Source of the DNA: Rhizobium sp. P32RR-XVIII
GTDB lineage: Bacteria > Pseudomonadota > Alphaproteobacteria > Rhizobiales > Rhizobiaceae
Assembly: GCF_012641395.1 (NCBI RefSeq)
Contig: NZ_JABAIH010000001.1
Coordinates: forward strand, 620,001-684,000
Length of the DNA stretch: 64,000 nucleotides
Direction of reading: 5' to 3'
Of the stretch, positions 9,017 to 17,905 are shown piece after piece. A model generated the notes under the pieces. That model did not search any database. It was given only the letters and a program-made list of their open reading frames with translations, and was not told where the DNA came from. The position numbers were made by a program, and so were the translations under genes. Positions within the stretch are counted from its first letter, which is position 1. Each line of letters opens with the position of its first letter.

Positions 9017-9433
9017 ATGGATCCTTTATCAGCAGCAATGAAGATCGCAGGTTCCGGGCTTGAGGCGCAGTCGACACGTCTGCGCATCGTCTCGGAAAAC
9101 ATTGCAAACGCCCGTTCTACCGGTGATACCCCCGGAGCCGATCCTTATCGCCGCAAGATGATCACCTTCGGCGAAGAAGTCGATCGCGCGGCTGGAGTGA
9201 CGACCGTCGGCATCAAGAAGCTCGGCGTCGACGAATCCGATTTCACCACGGAATTCGATCCGAGCAACCCGGCTGCCGACGAGCGCGGCGTAGTCAAGAT
9301 GCCGAATGTCAACATGCTCGTTGAAATGGCGGACATGCGCGAAGCCAACCGTTCCTATGACGCGAACCTGCAGACGATCAAGCAGACACGCGACCTGATT
9401 TCCTCCACGATCGACCTTCTGAAGAGCCAATAA
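9017..9433 (+). CDS. flgC: FlgC, proximal rod protein
   Basis: 138-residue rod protein. It has the [21 protein letters not shown] motif and the family C-terminal segment [20 protein letters not shown] (here NMLVEMADM). Its stop overlaps the fliE start by one base, so the two are probably translationally coupled. Confidence 0.95.
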   Translation: MDPLSAAMKIAGSGLEAQSTRLRIVSENIANARSTGDTPGADPYRRKMITFGEEVDRAAGVTTVGIKKLGVDESDFTTEFDPSNPAADERGVVKMPNVNMLVEMADMREANRSYDANLQTIKQTRDLISSTIDLLKSQ

Positions 9434-9762
9434 TGATCAGCAATGTACAGAACGTCAGCTCTCTTTCCGTAACGCGTGGCCTCGGCAGCATCGCGACCGA
9501 CAATTCCTCTACCGCCTCGTCAGCTGCCGGGAGCGCCAAGAACGACCAGAGCTTTGCCTCCGTTCTCGGCAACATGGCGACCCAGGCGGTCGATACCTTG
9601 AAGGGTGCGGAAAGCATGTCCTTCGCAGGCATCAAGGGCACGGCGAACACCCGCGAGGTGGTCGACTCCATGCTGCAGGCCCAACAGACGCTTCAAACCG
9701 CAATCGCAGTCCGTGACAGGGTCGTCTCGGCCTTCCTCGATGTCACCAAGATGCAGATGTAA
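9433..9762 (+). CDS. fliE: FliE, MS-ring/rod junction protein
   Basis: 109 residues, normal for the family. FliE connects the FliF ring to the rod and is an early export substrate. The C-terminal helix ([20 protein letters not shown], then [16 protein letters not shown]) is the conserved FliE signature. The N-terminal third is Ser/Ala-rich. Confidence 0.94.
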   Translation: MISNVQNVSSLSVTRGLGSIATDNSSTASSAAGSAKNDQSFASVLGNMATQAVDTLKGAESMSFAGIKGTANTREVVDSMLQAQQTLQTAIAVRDRVVSAFLDVTKMQM

Positions 9763-9782
9763 CTCGATTTAAGGACGCACCG

Positions 9783-10571
9783 ATGAGAGCGCTCGCCATT
9801 GCGGCTACGGGCATGGACGCCCAACAGACGAATCTCGAAGTGATCGCGAACAATATCGCGAACATCAATACCACGGGCTTCAAGCGCGCACGCGCCGAAT
9901 TCACCGATCTTCTCTACCAAACCGAACGCGCGAAGGGCGTGGCAAACCGCGCCAATCAGGCGATCGTGCCGGAAGGCGCCAATATCGGCCTGGGTGTCCA
10001 GACGTCGGCCGTCCGCAACCTGCACATCCAGGGCGAACTCAGCCAAACCGGCAACGATCTCGACGTCGCGCTGATCGGAAAGGGCTTCTTCCAGGTTCTG
10101 GCTCCGGACGGCACGACGCTCTACTCGCGCGCCGGCGCCTTCAACAAGAACGAGACCGGTCAGCTGGTCACGGTCGACGGCTATGAGGTCGTCCCTGGCA
10201 TCACCATTCCGACGGGCTCCACGCAGCTCACGATCAGCCGCTCCGGCGAAGTCACGGCACTTCTGCCGGGCCAGACCACCCCGACGACGCTTGGGCAGCT
10301 GACGCTTGCAAGCTTCGTCAACGAAGCCGGCCTCCAGCCGCTCGGCGACAACCTCTTCCAGGAGACGCCTGCGTCCGGCGCCCCGGTCGTCGGAACGCCG
10401 GACGAGGAGGGCTACGCATATATGAAGCAGGGATACCTGGAATCGTCGAACGTCGATCCGGTCAAGGAAATCACCGAGCTGATATCTGCCCAGCGCGCTT
10501 ATGAAATGAACTCCAAGGTCATCACCACTGCCGACGAAATGGCCACCATCGTCAGCAAGAACCTGAAGTAA
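9783..10571 (+). CDS. flgG: FlgG, distal rod protein
   Basis: 262 residues, the standard FlgG length. The N-terminus ([20 protein letters not shown], then [20 protein letters not shown]) and the C-terminus ([30 protein letters not shown]) are textbook. It builds the distal rod on which the P and L rings assemble, in line with flgA, flgI and flgH just downstream. Confidence 0.97.
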   Translation: MRALAIAATGMDAQQTNLEVIANNIANINTTGFKRARAEFTDLLYQTERAKGVANRANQAIVPEGANIGLGVQTSAVRNLHIQGELSQTGNDLDVALIGKGFFQVLAPDGTTLYSRAGAFNKNETGQLVTVDGYEVVPGITIPTGSTQLTISRSGEVTALLPGQTTPTTLGQLTLASFVNEAGLQPLGDNLFQETPASGAPVVGTPDEEGYAYMKQGYLESSNVDPVKEITELISAQRAYEMNSKVITTADEMATIVSKNLK

Positions 10572-10587
10572 CAAGAAGGGGCAGAAC

Positions 10588-11073
10588 ATGATGTTTCGCC
10601 GGGCGAGAAATATCGTCGCTTTGACGGCATTGGCAACGGTTGCGGTCTACGGCAGTTTCATGCCTGCCGCAGCTGCCGGCGCCGACATGGGCTATGCTGT
10701 CGTTCCGACAGCGATTATCTACCCCGGCGAAACGATCGACGGCGGCCAGCTTCAAGAGGTCGAGGTTACCAATCCGAACCTCGCAGCCGGTTACGCCAAA
10801 TCCATCGAAGAAGTTAGCGGCATGATCTCGAAGCGTACGCTACTGCCCGGACGGACGATTCCGGTCGGGGCGTTGCGCGAGCCTTATACGGTCACGCGCG
10901 GCTCGCAGATTCGTCTCGTCTTCAGCATGGGTATGATGACGATCTCCGCGGCGGGCTCGCCGCTCGAGGACGGCTTTACCGGCCAGGTCATCCGCGCTCG
11001 CAACATGGACTCGGGGGTCATCGTAAGCGGCACCGTTCTTGCTGACGGCACCATACACGTGGCGGCAAAATGA
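10588..11073 (+). CDS. flgA: FlgA, P-ring assembly chaperone
   Basis: 161-residue periplasmic chaperone for FlgI. The Sec signal peptide is clear (RRARNIVALTALATVAVYGS, ending PAAAA about residue 30), followed by an SAF-like domain (AIIYPGETIDGGQLQEVEV; LLPGRTIPVGALREP; GFTGQVIRARNMDSG). Its stop overlaps the flgI ATG by 4 bases. Confidence 0.93.
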   Translation: MMFRRARNIVALTALATVAVYGSFMPAAAAGADMGYAVVPTAIIYPGETIDGGQLQEVEVTNPNLAAGYAKSIEEVSGMISKRTLLPGRTIPVGALREPYTVTRGSQIRLVFSMGMMTISAAGSPLEDGFTGQVIRARNMDSGVIVSGTVLADGTIHVAAK

Positions 11074-12191
11074 AGATTGTCTCTCGCATTTTCGCCGCGC
11101 TCGCGGCCCTTTCGATGTGCATGGCGCATGTGACGCCGGCATTTGCGGTGACCTCGCGGATCAAAGACATCGCTTCGCTGCAAGCCGGGCGTGACAATCA
11201 GCTGATCGGCTACGGTCTCATCGTCGGCCTCCAGGGAACGGGCGATGGCTTCCGCGCTTCGCCGTTCACCGAGCAATCGATGCGCGCCATGCTCCAGAAC
11301 CTCGGCATCTCGACTCAAGGCGGACAATCCAACGCCAAGAATACGGCCGCCGTCATGGTCACGGCCAACCTTCCGCCCTTCGCGAGTCCCGGCAGCCGCA
11401 TTGACGTTACCGTCAGCTCGCTCGGCGATGCGACCTCGCTGCGCGGCGGTACGCTCATCATGACGTCCCTCTCAGGTGCGGATGGCCAGATCTATGCCGT
11501 AGCGCAAGGTTCTGTTGTCGTGTCGGGCTTTCAGGCACAGGGCCAGGCGGCGACCGTGACCGAAGGCGTCACGACCGCCGGTCGCGTTCCGGGCGGCGCA
11601 ATTATCGAGCGCGAACTCCCCTCGCACTTCAAGGATTCCGTCAATCTCGTGCTGCAGCTCCGCAATCCGGATTTCTCGACGGCCGTGCGCATTAGCGACG
11701 TCGTGAACCGGTATGCGTCCGCTCGCTTCGGCGGTCCCGTCGCGGAGCCCAAGGACGCACAGGAGGTGGTTGTGCAGAAGCCGCGTGAGGCGGACCTTAC
11801 ACGATTGATGGCGGATATCGAAAATCTCGCCGTCGACACCGATACGCCGGCGAAGGTGGTGATCAATGAACGCACCGGCACGATCGTGATCGGAGCGGAC
11901 GTTCGCGTCTCGCCGGTTGCAGTCAGCTACGGAACGCTGACTGTGCAGGTCACTGAGACGCCGCAGGTTATCCAGCCTGAACCGTTCTCACGCGGGGTCA
12001 CCGCCGTTCAGCCGCAGACCTATATCTCTACGCAGAAAACCGGCGGGGCCCTCGCAGTCATCAACGGACCAGACCTTCGAACCCTTGTCGCAGGTCTCAA
12101 TAACATTGGCGTCAAACCGGATGGTATCATCGCTATCCTGCAGGGTATCAAATCTGCAGGTGCGCTGCAGGCGGAGCTCGTACTGCAATGA
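11070..12191 (+). CDS. flgI: FlgI, flagellar P-ring protein
   Basis: 373 residues with a Sec signal peptide (cleavage after about residue 25, THVTPAFA-type end). The mature start SRIKDIASLQAGRDNQLIGY and the GLIVGLQGTGDGF motif are diagnostic. It forms the peptidoglycan-layer ring around the rod. It overlaps flgA and motE by 4 bases on both sides, so flgA-flgI-motE-flgH are tightly coupled. Confidence 0.97.
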   Translation: MKIVSRIFAALAALSMCMAHVTPAFAVTSRIKDIASLQAGRDNQLIGYGLIVGLQGTGDGFRASPFTEQSMRAMLQNLGISTQGGQSNAKNTAAVMVTANLPPFASPGSRIDVTVSSLGDATSLRGGTLIMTSLSGADGQIYAVAQGSVVVSGFQAQGQAATVTEGVTTAGRVPGGAIIERELPSHFKDSVNLVLQLRNPDFSTAVRISDVVNRYASARFGGPVAEPKDAQEVVVQKPREADLTRLMADIENLAVDTDTPAKVVINERTGTIVIGADVRVSPVAVSYGTLTVQVTETPQVIQPEPFSRGVTAVQPQTYISTQKTGGALAVINGPDLRTLVAGLNNIGVKPDGIIAILQGIKSAGALQAELVLQ

Positions 12192-12730
12192 TCGTTTCGA
12201 AATTCGGCCTGAATATCTCTGAACTGTTGCGGAGCCTCGCGCTGCCCGCTGCCGCAGTTGTCCTTTTGTCCATCCCGGGCGCTTTTGCCCAGGAGGCGGC
12301 AAGCCCCACCGGCAACCTCACGTCGGAAGAGGAAATCAAACAGTTCTGCACCAATATTGCCGATCCGGCACGTGACCAACGCTATTTGCTGCAGAAACAG
12401 GAACTCGAAAAGCTGCAGGCGGATATCGACTCCCGCATGGCTGAGATGGGCAAGCGCACGGCCGAATATCAGGATTGGCTGAAGCGTCGCAATGACTTTC
12501 TCAAGCAGGCTCAGGCAGGCCTTACCGACATCTATAAGAACATGAAACCGGATGCTGCGGCGCTGCAGCTCCAGGAAGTGAAGACCGAGGTCGCGGCCGC
12601 GGTGATCATGCGGCTCAGTTCACGTCAGTCGAGCCTGATCTTGAACGAGATGGATCCGCAGAAGGCGGCGGTCCTCGCCAATATCATCGCAAGTGCGTCC
12701 GATCCCAATACGTCGAAGGATCCCTCATGA
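12188..12730 (+). CDS. motE: MotE, periplasmic chaperone of MotC
   Basis: 180 residues. A signal peptide (ALPAAAVVLLSIPGAFA) is followed by a long coiled coil (about 70-120) and an MgtE-N-like end (LQEVKTEVAAAVIMRLSSRQ, then SSLILNEMDPQKAAVLANII). In S. meliloti MotE stabilises MotC in the periplasm; the same gene position between flgI and flgH supports the name. It overlaps both neighbours by 4 bases. Confidence 0.88.
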   Translation: MIVSKFGLNISELLRSLALPAAAVVLLSIPGAFAQEAASPTGNLTSEEEIKQFCTNIADPARDQRYLLQKQELEKLQADIDSRMAEMGKRTAEYQDWLKRRNDFLKQAQAGLTDIYKNMKPDAAALQLQEVKTEVAAAVIMRLSSRQSSLILNEMDPQKAAVLANIIASASDPNTSKDPS

Positions 12731-13443
12731 ACAAACGTTTCCCGGCTGCCGTTGCCGCTGTTGCTCTTCTCGCAGGCTGCCAATCGCCGCAGGCTGTGAG
12801 GGAGATCGGCCGGGCGCCTGCCATGAGCCCGATCGGCAGCGGCCTTGCCTATGGCCAGACACCGCAGATGTCGCTTTATCCGAAGAATCCGCACCAGGTG
12901 GCGCAGGGGTATTCCCTGTGGAACGACTCGCAGTCAGCCCTTTTCAAGGACGCGCGCGCGCTTAACGTCGGCGATATCCTGACGGTCGATATCCAGATCA
13001 ACGACAAGGCATCGTTCGACAACGAAACCAGTCGTAGCCGGCAGAATTCGAGCGGCCTGAACTGGGATGTCAACGCGCAGATCTTCGGCTGGACGCCGCA
13101 ATCGAAAACCGATGTCACCTATGGGTCCGACACCAGCACGGATGGCAAGGGCAAGATCGAACGCACGGACAAGCTAACGCTTCTCGTCGCGGCCGTCGTC
13201 ACCGGTATTCTGGAAAACGGCAACCTCGTGATCAGCGGCTCGCAGGAGGTTCGTCTGAACCAGGAACTGCGCATCCTCAACGTCGCCGGTATCGTGCGCC
13301 CGCAGGATGTCAACTCCGACAACCAGATCTCCTACGACAAGATCGCCGAAGCGCGCATCTCCTACGGCGGCCGTGGCCGTCTGATGGAAGTGCAGCAGCC
13401 ACCAAGCGGCCAGCAGGCCGTCGATCTTTTCTCGCCGCTCTAG
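12727..13443 (+). CDS. flgH: FlgH, flagellar L-ring lipoprotein
   Basis: 238-residue outer-membrane ring protein. A lipobox (LLAGC, Cys18) follows a short signal. The conserved core reads SQSALFKDARALNVGDILTV, then SGSQEVRLNQELRILNVAGI and VRPQDVNSDNQI. Partner of FlgI in the LP ring. Confidence 0.97.
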   Translation: MNKRFPAAVAAVALLAGCQSPQAVREIGRAPAMSPIGSGLAYGQTPQMSLYPKNPHQVAQGYSLWNDSQSALFKDARALNVGDILTVDIQINDKASFDNETSRSRQNSSGLNWDVNAQIFGWTPQSKTDVTYGSDTSTDGKGKIERTDKLTLLVAAVVTGILENGNLVISGSQEVRLNQELRILNVAGIVRPQDVNSDNQISYDKIAEARISYGGRGRLMEVQQPPSGQQAVDLFSPL

Positions 13444-13455
13444 GGCCTCACAGCT

Positions 13456-13974
13456 ATGGCAGACGCAGTGGAAAACGAAGGCAGACCCAAAAAGAGGCCT
13501 GCAATGCCGATCATGGCGGCCGGCCTGCTCGCGCTGACCGTGCTCGGCGGCGGAGGGGGCTGGTTCCTTGGCACGATGATCGCCCCGAACGTCAAAAGCG
13601 CCGAGCAGGCGGCGGCGACGGAAACGGCCCCGGCCGGTGCCGGGGAAGGCAAGGAAGCCGAAGCCGGGCTTCCTCACATCTCCACCGAAGCAAACAACGT
13701 CGTTCAGCTTGAGCCGATCACCTCTAACCTTGCCTATCCCTCGGAAAATTGGGTACGGCTCGAGGTGGCGCTGCTTTTCGATGGCCCTCCGGACGTGAAG
13801 ATGGCCGAGGATATCCACCAGGATATCATGGCCTACATCCGGACCGTTTCCCTTCAGCAGATCGAAGGGCCGCGCGGCTTTCAATATCTCAGGGATGACA
13901 TCCAGGAACGTGTTGACCTGCGCTCCAAAGGGCGCGTATCGAAGGTCATGTTCAGGACCTTTGTCATCGAATGA
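13456..13974 (+). CDS. fliL: FliL, stator-associated basal body protein
   Basis: 172 residues: a short cytoplasmic tail, one membrane segment (about 18-40, IMAAGLLALTVLGGGGGWFL), an Ala/Glu-rich linker and the periplasmic FliL domain ending HQDIMAYIRTVSLQQIEGPR. In other bacteria FliL rings the MotAB stator. Its stop overlaps the fliP start by 4 bases. A second protein of similar layout lies at 36823. Confidence 0.92.
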   Translation: MADAVENEGRPKKRPAMPIMAAGLLALTVLGGGGGWFLGTMIAPNVKSAEQAAATETAPAGAGEGKEAEAGLPHISTEANNVVQLEPITSNLAYPSENWVRLEVALLFDGPPDVKMAEDIHQDIMAYIRTVSLQQIEGPRGFQYLRDDIQERVDLRSKGRVSKVMFRTFVIE

Positions 13975-14708
13975 TTCGATTCATAGTTTTATTTGCTGCC
14001 ATGATGGCGGTGCCGGAACTGGCGTTTGCCCAGCAGTTGCCAGGCAATCTTTTGAATATCCCGGTCGATGGCTCCGTCGCGGCCTGGATTATCCGTACCT
14101 TCGGTCTTTTGACCGTCCTTTCGATTGCTCCCGGCATCCTGATCATGGTGACGAGCTTTCCGCGCTTCGTCATCGCCTTTTCCATCCTGCGCAGCGGCAT
14201 GGGGCTTTCTTCAACGCCTTCCAACATGATCCTGCTCTCGCTGGCGCTCTTCATGACCTTCTACGTCATGTCGCCGACTTTCGATCAAGCCTGGCAGACC
14301 GGCGTGCAGCCGCTGCTGGCCAATCAGATCAACGAGCAGGAGGCGGTGCAGCGCATTGCCGAGCCTTTCCGCACCTTCATGGCCGCCAACACGCGCGACA
14401 AGGATCTGGCACTCTTTGTCGACCTCGCCCGTGAGCGTGGCCAGACGGTCCAAACGGGTGCCCAGATCGACTACCGCGTTCTCATTCCGGCGTTCATGAT
14501 TTCGGAAATCCGGCGTGGGTTTGAGATCGGCTTCCTGATCGTTCTGCCGTTTCTCGTCATCGACCTGATCGTTGCGACGATCACCATGGCGATGGGTATG
14601 ATGATGCTGCCGCCGACCTCGATCTCGCTTCCCTTCAAGATTCTGTTCTTTGTCCTGATCGACGGCTGGAATCTGCTGGTCGGCAGCCTCGTGCGGTCCT
14701 TCCACTAA
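13971..14708 (+). CDS. fliP: FliP, flagellar export gate protein
   Basis: 245 residues with a cleavable signal (FIVLFAAMMAVPELAFA) and four further membrane segments, typical of FliP. The motifs VTSFPRFVIAFSILRSGMG and IPAFMISEIRRGFEIGFLIV, then LPFLVIDLIV, are diagnostic. It forms the export gate core with FliQ and FliR, which are encoded 18-20 kb downstream. No FliO is seen beside it. Confidence 0.97.
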   Translation: MIRFIVLFAAMMAVPELAFAQQLPGNLLNIPVDGSVAAWIIRTFGLLTVLSIAPGILIMVTSFPRFVIAFSILRSGMGLSSTPSNMILLSLALFMTFYVMSPTFDQAWQTGVQPLLANQINEQEAVQRIAEPFRTFMAANTRDKDLALFVDLARERGQTVQTGAQIDYRVLIPAFMISEIRRGFEIGFLIVLPFLVIDLIVATITMAMGMMMLPPTSISLPFKILFFVLIDGWNLLVGSLVRSFH

Positions 14709-14918
14709 GCCGTTTCGATCACCGTCACTTCTTGACCCGACCTCGTCGTGGCCATTGTTCAGGCGGAGCGATCTAGCCGCTAGTCCTGCTGCTCATTACT
14801 TTACCTCGGGTTAACCATTGTCCGGGGTTATAAATTTGCTCCGTCGTCGTTAAGAAGATCGCAAGCAATAGCGGCGAGATTGGCCCTCACATGACGGGTT
14901 TGGTTTTACGAACCGAGT
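14709..14918 (+). promoter_or_regulatory. flaA upstream region with CtrA-like half-site
   Basis: The gap after fliP holds TTAACCAT at 14811-14818, an octamer also found before flaB and flaD and known as a CtrA half-site in alphaproteobacteria. A near-consensus TTAC-N6-TTAA reads into it at 14801. I see no clear fliP terminator. The flaA promoter presumably lies here; exact boxes cannot be set by eye. Confidence 0.45.
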
Positions 14919-14999
14919 GGCATGAGGCTGGTCCGTCATTACCGGTATTCAAAGTCCGGTATGTCCTCCTTTTCGTATCTCGTTTCCAAGGGGACACTT
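14919..14999 (+). promoter_or_regulatory. flaA leader: shared flagellin leader with RBS-covering pairing
   Basis: Contains GGCATGAGGCTGG (14919), a hairpin TACCGG/CCGGTA (14940-14945 with 14956-14961), then TGTCCTC (14962-14968), which can pair with GGGGACA (14990-14996), the Shine-Dalgarno region of flaA. The same order occurs before flaB and flaD, and in part before flaC. Confidence 0.6.
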
Positions 15000-16196
15000 A
15001 TGACGAGCATCAATACCAACACCTCCGCCATGGCCGCTCTGCAGACGTTGCAGGGCATCAACAAGAGCCTTTCCAATACGCAGGCTCACGTTTCGTCCGG
15101 TCTGCGCGTCGGTTCCGCTTCCGACAACGCCGCCTACTGGTCGATCGCAACGACCATGCGCTCCGACAACGGCGCGCTTTCCGCCGTTTCCGACGCTCTG
15201 GGCCTGGGTTCGGCCAAGGTCGACACCGCCTATTCCGGCATGAACGCCGCCATCGACGTCGTCACCCAGATCAAGAACAAGCTGGTCGCCGCCACCGAAG
15301 ACGGCGTCGACAAGACGAAGATCCAGGGCGAACTCAAGCAGCTGCAGGATCAGCTGACGAGCATCTCGCAAGCTGCCTCGTTCTCCGGCGAAAACTGGCT
15401 GGAAGCCAATCTCACGGCGGGCGGTGGCTCGGTGGGGAAGAGCGTCGTCGCTTCCTTCGTCCGTGATGCCGCTGGCAACGTCTCGGTCAAGAAAGTCGAC
15501 TATACGCTCGATGACACCAACGTTCTGTTTGACACTGGCGGCAACACCGGCATCCTCGACAAGACGACTACGATTGACGGCAACGGCGTTTCGGTCGACG
15601 TCAACATCGGCGGCACGGTGTCCTCGTACAACGTCGTCAAGTACACGACCCAAGACGTCATCGCTGACGGTGCGACCTTCGACAGCGGCGGCCAGGTGGC
15701 TGTTGGCGGCACGGCGGGTTTCACGGGCTATGTCAAGGTCGCCGATGACACCTGGGTTGCGGCCATCGACCAAGGCGCCAACACGGATCACGAGATTTTC
15801 GCCACTGACGTCGACAACGGCAACGTCTGGGCGATCGACGAGGGGAACCTCGCCACCGTAGCATCCACAACCACCTCCGTATCGACCCTGACGATCGACA
15901 ACACCACCACCTCAGGCCAGCTCGACGGCATGATCTCGATGGTGGATTCCGCTCTCAAGCAGATGACCAGCGCGGCTTCGTCGCTCGGCTCGCTGAACTC
16001 GCGCATCGACACGCAGACCGACTTCGTGTCGAAGCTGATGGACTCGATCGACAAGGGTGTCGGCAAGCTCGTGGACGCCAATATGGAAGAAGAATCCAGC
16101 AAGCTGTCGGCGCTGCAGACGCAGCAGCAGCTCGCTATTCAGTCGCTGTCGATCGCTAACTCCTCGTCGCAGAACATCCTGTCGCTCTTCCGCTAA
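15000..16196 (+). CDS. flaA: FlaA flagellin
   Basis: 398-residue flagellin. The conserved D0/D1 ends are clear: N-terminal VSSGLRVGSASDNAAYWSIA and C-terminal SSKLSALQTQQQLAIQSLSI, then ANSSSQNILSLFR. The ATG at 15000 gives MTSINTNTSAMAALQ, the usual rhizobial start; GGGGA lies 5 bases before it. The region 15029-15773 is almost identical to flaB. Exported through the type III gate and polymerised in the filament. In S. meliloti FlaA is the principal subunit of a complex filament; the symbol follows gene order. Confidence 0.93.
   Translation: MTSINTNTSAMAALQTLQGINKSLSNTQAHVSSGLRVGSASDNAAYWSIATTMRSDNGALSAVSDALGLGSAKVDTAYSGMNAAIDVVTQIKNKLVAATEDGVDKTKIQGELKQLQDQLTSISQAASFSGENWLEANLTAGGGSVGKSVVASFVRDAAGNVSVKKVDYTLDDTNVLFDTGGNTGILDKTTTIDGNGVSVDVNIGGTVSSYNVVKYTTQDVIADGATFDSGGQVAVGGTAGFTGYVKVADDTWVAAIDQGANTDHEIFATDVDNGNVWAIDEGNLATVASTTTSVSTLTIDNTTTSGQLDGMISMVDSALKQMTSAASSLGSLNSRIDTQTDFVSKLMDSIDKGVGKLVDANMEEESSKLSALQTQQQLAIQSLSIANSSSQNILSLFR
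15029..15773 (+). repeat. Direct repeat copy 1: shared flaA/flaB block
   Basis: About 745 bases repeated at 16501-17245 with the same reading frame and constant offset (1472). By eye I see only two differences, giving Asp to Asn and Asp to Glu changes. The flanking codons and 3' thirds differ more. Confidence 0.85.
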
Positions 16197-16223
16197 GAGC
16201 GAAGTAGGATCTTTCGAATGAGC

Positions 16224-16250
16224 TCGCGGCCGGGTCATCCCCGGCCGCGA
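16224..16250 (+). terminator. Terminator-like hairpin after flaA
   Basis: TCGCGGCCGG (16224-16233) pairs with CCGGCCGCGA (16241-16250), 10 bp, 7-base loop, about 27 bases after the flaA stop. It is followed by AATGTTTAAA, a weak T-tract. Confidence 0.7.
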
Positions 16251-16255
16251 AATGT

Positions 16256-16270
16256 TTAAAAGTAGGTTAA
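16256..16270 (+). promoter_or_regulatory. CtrA-type box TTAA-N7-TTAA upstream of flaB
   Basis: TTAA (16256-16259), seven bases, TTAA (16267-16270): an exact match to the CtrA full-site consensus. A TTAACCAT half-site follows at 16330-16337. The gap runs to the flaB start at 16472. Confidence 0.45.
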
Positions 16271-16392
16271 TGTTGGTCGCATAAGTTACAGATTTATTTA
16301 CACTTTTTCCTTTCGTTGTTCAGCGTTCCTTAACCATATTGGTGTTTTCTGGGGCCATCGAAACGGCGGCTAACATTACGAACCGGTTAGCA

Positions 16393-16471
16393 GGCATGAT
16401 GCTGATAGCCGTTCCCGGTAAAGGTCCGGAATGTCCCCTCCCATTCGCTTTCAACAAGGGACACTAGTATC
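16393..16471 (+). promoter_or_regulatory. flaB leader: shared flagellin leader with RBS-covering pairing
   Basis: GGCATGATGCTG (16393), hairpin CCGG/CCGG (16415-16418 with 16426-16429), then TGTCCC (16432-16437), which is perfectly complementary to GGGACA (16458-16463) overlapping the AAGGGA ribosome binding site. Confidence 0.6.
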
Positions 16472-17668
16472 ATGACGAGCATTCTCACCAACGGCGCGGC
16501 CATGGCCGCTCTGCAGACGTTGCAGGGCATCAACAAGAGCCTTTCCAATACGCAGGCTCACGTTTCGTCCGGTCTGCGCGTCGGTTCCGCTTCCGACAAC
16601 GCCGCCTACTGGTCGATCGCAACGACCATGCGCTCCGACAACGGCGCGCTTTCCGCCGTTTCCGACGCTCTGGGCCTGGGTTCGGCCAAGGTCGACACCG
16701 CCTATTCCGGCATGAACGCCGCCATCGACGTCGTCACCCAGATCAAGAACAAGCTGGTCGCCGCCACCGAAGACGGCGTCGACAAGACGAAGATCCAGGG
16801 CGAACTCAAGCAGCTGCAGGATCAGCTGACGAGCATCTCGCAAGCTGCCTCGTTCTCCGGCGAAAACTGGCTGGAAGCCAATCTCACGGCGGGCGGTGGC
16901 TCGGTGGGGAAGAGCGTCGTCGCTTCCTTCGTCCGTGATGCCGCTGGCAACGTCTCGGTCAAGAAAGTCGACTATACGCTCGATAACACCAACGTTCTGT
17001 TTGACACTGGCGGCAACACCGGCATCCTCGACAAGACGACTACGATTGAAGGCAACGGCGTTTCGGTCGACGTCAACATCGGCGGCACGGTGTCCTCGTA
17101 CAACGTCGTCAAGTACACGACCCAAGACGTCATCGCTGACGGTGCGACCTTCGACAGCGGCGGCCAGGTGGCTGTTGGCGGCACGGCGGGTTTCACGGGC
17201 TATGTCAAGGTCGCCGATGACACCTGGGTTGCGGCCATCGACCAATCGGGCGACACGGATCACGAGATCTTCGCCACTGACGTCGACACCACCGGAGTCT
17301 GGGCGATCGACGAGACGAACCTCGCCACCGCACCAACCACGAACACCTCCGTATCGACCCTGAAGATCGACAACACCACCACCTCAGGCCAGCTCGATGG
17401 CATGATCTCGATGGTGGATTCCGCTCTCAAGCAGATGACCAGCGCGGCTGCGTCGCTCGGCTCGATGAACTCGCGCATCGACATGCAGACCGACTTCGTG
17501 TCGAAGCTGATGGACTCGATCGACAAGGGTGTCGGCAAGCTCGTAGACGCTGACATGGAAGAGGAATCCAGCAAGCTGTCGGCGCTGCAGACGCAGCAGC
17601 AGCTCGCCGTCCAGTCGCTGTCGATCGCCAACTCCTCGTCGCAGAACATCCTGTCGCTCTTCCGTTAA
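16472..17668 (+). CDS. flaB: FlaB flagellin
   Basis: 398 residues, start MTSILTNGAAMAALQ. From about residue 10 to 258 it is nearly identical to FlaA; it differs in the surface part after WVAAIDQ (SGDTDHEIF, DTTGVWAIDETNL). Same D0/D1 ends as FlaA. It has its own leader and terminator, so it is probably transcribed alone. Secondary filament subunit in the S. meliloti scheme. Confidence 0.92.
   Translation: MTSILTNGAAMAALQTLQGINKSLSNTQAHVSSGLRVGSASDNAAYWSIATTMRSDNGALSAVSDALGLGSAKVDTAYSGMNAAIDVVTQIKNKLVAATEDGVDKTKIQGELKQLQDQLTSISQAASFSGENWLEANLTAGGGSVGKSVVASFVRDAAGNVSVKKVDYTLDNTNVLFDTGGNTGILDKTTTIEGNGVSVDVNIGGTVSSYNVVKYTTQDVIADGATFDSGGQVAVGGTAGFTGYVKVADDTWVAAIDQSGDTDHEIFATDVDTTGVWAIDETNLATAPTTNTSVSTLKIDNTTTSGQLDGMISMVDSALKQMTSAAASLGSMNSRIDMQTDFVSKLMDSIDKGVGKLVDADMEEESSKLSALQTQQQLAVQSLSIANSSSQNILSLFR
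16501..17245 (+). repeat. Direct repeat copy 2: shared flaA/flaB block
   Basis: Second copy of the block at 15029-15773. Part of it (about 17060-17230) is also nearly identical to flaD at about 18525-18705. Confidence 0.85.
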
Positions 17669-17707
17669 GAGCTTCAAGCTCGTCGGATTGCTTGACGAAA
17701 ACCAGAC

Positions 17708-17731
17708 GCTGGCCGGCTTTTTCCGGCCGGC
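17708..17731 (+). terminator. Terminator after flaB
   Basis: GCTGGCCGG (17708-17716) pairs with CCGGCCGGC (17723-17731), one G-T pair, loop CTTTTT, followed by GTCATTTTCTCT. Confidence 0.75.
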
Positions 17732-17762
17732 GTCATTTTCTCTATCCGGCGTTAACGCGGCA

Positions 17763-17817
17763 TTAACCATATTGCTGTTTCTTGGCTGCATAGAAACGGT
17801 GAGTTAACCGACTTTAA
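17763..17817 (+). promoter_or_regulatory. flaD promoter region with CtrA-like sites
   Basis: TTAACCATATTG at 17763 repeats the flaB sequence at 16330 at the same distance (about 143 bases) from the start codon. TTAA-N6-TTAA follows at 17804-17817, one base short of the CtrA full-site spacing. Confidence 0.4.
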
Positions 17818-17830
17818 GCGCGGGTTAACA

Positions 17831-17905
17831 GGCATGAAGCTGGCACCGTTGCCGGTGAAATCCGGAATGTCCCTTTTTCAAGCAGCCAACAGGGGCACCC
17901 TTTCC
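17831..17905 (+). promoter_or_regulatory. flaD leader: shared flagellin leader with RBS-covering pairing
   Basis: GGCATGAAGCTGG (17831), hairpin CCGG/CCGG (17852-17855 with 17862-17865), then TGTCCCT (17868-17874), which pairs with AGGGGCA (17891-17897). Compared with flaB one A-T pair is replaced by G-T, so the pairing is kept although the sequence changed. Confidence 0.6.
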
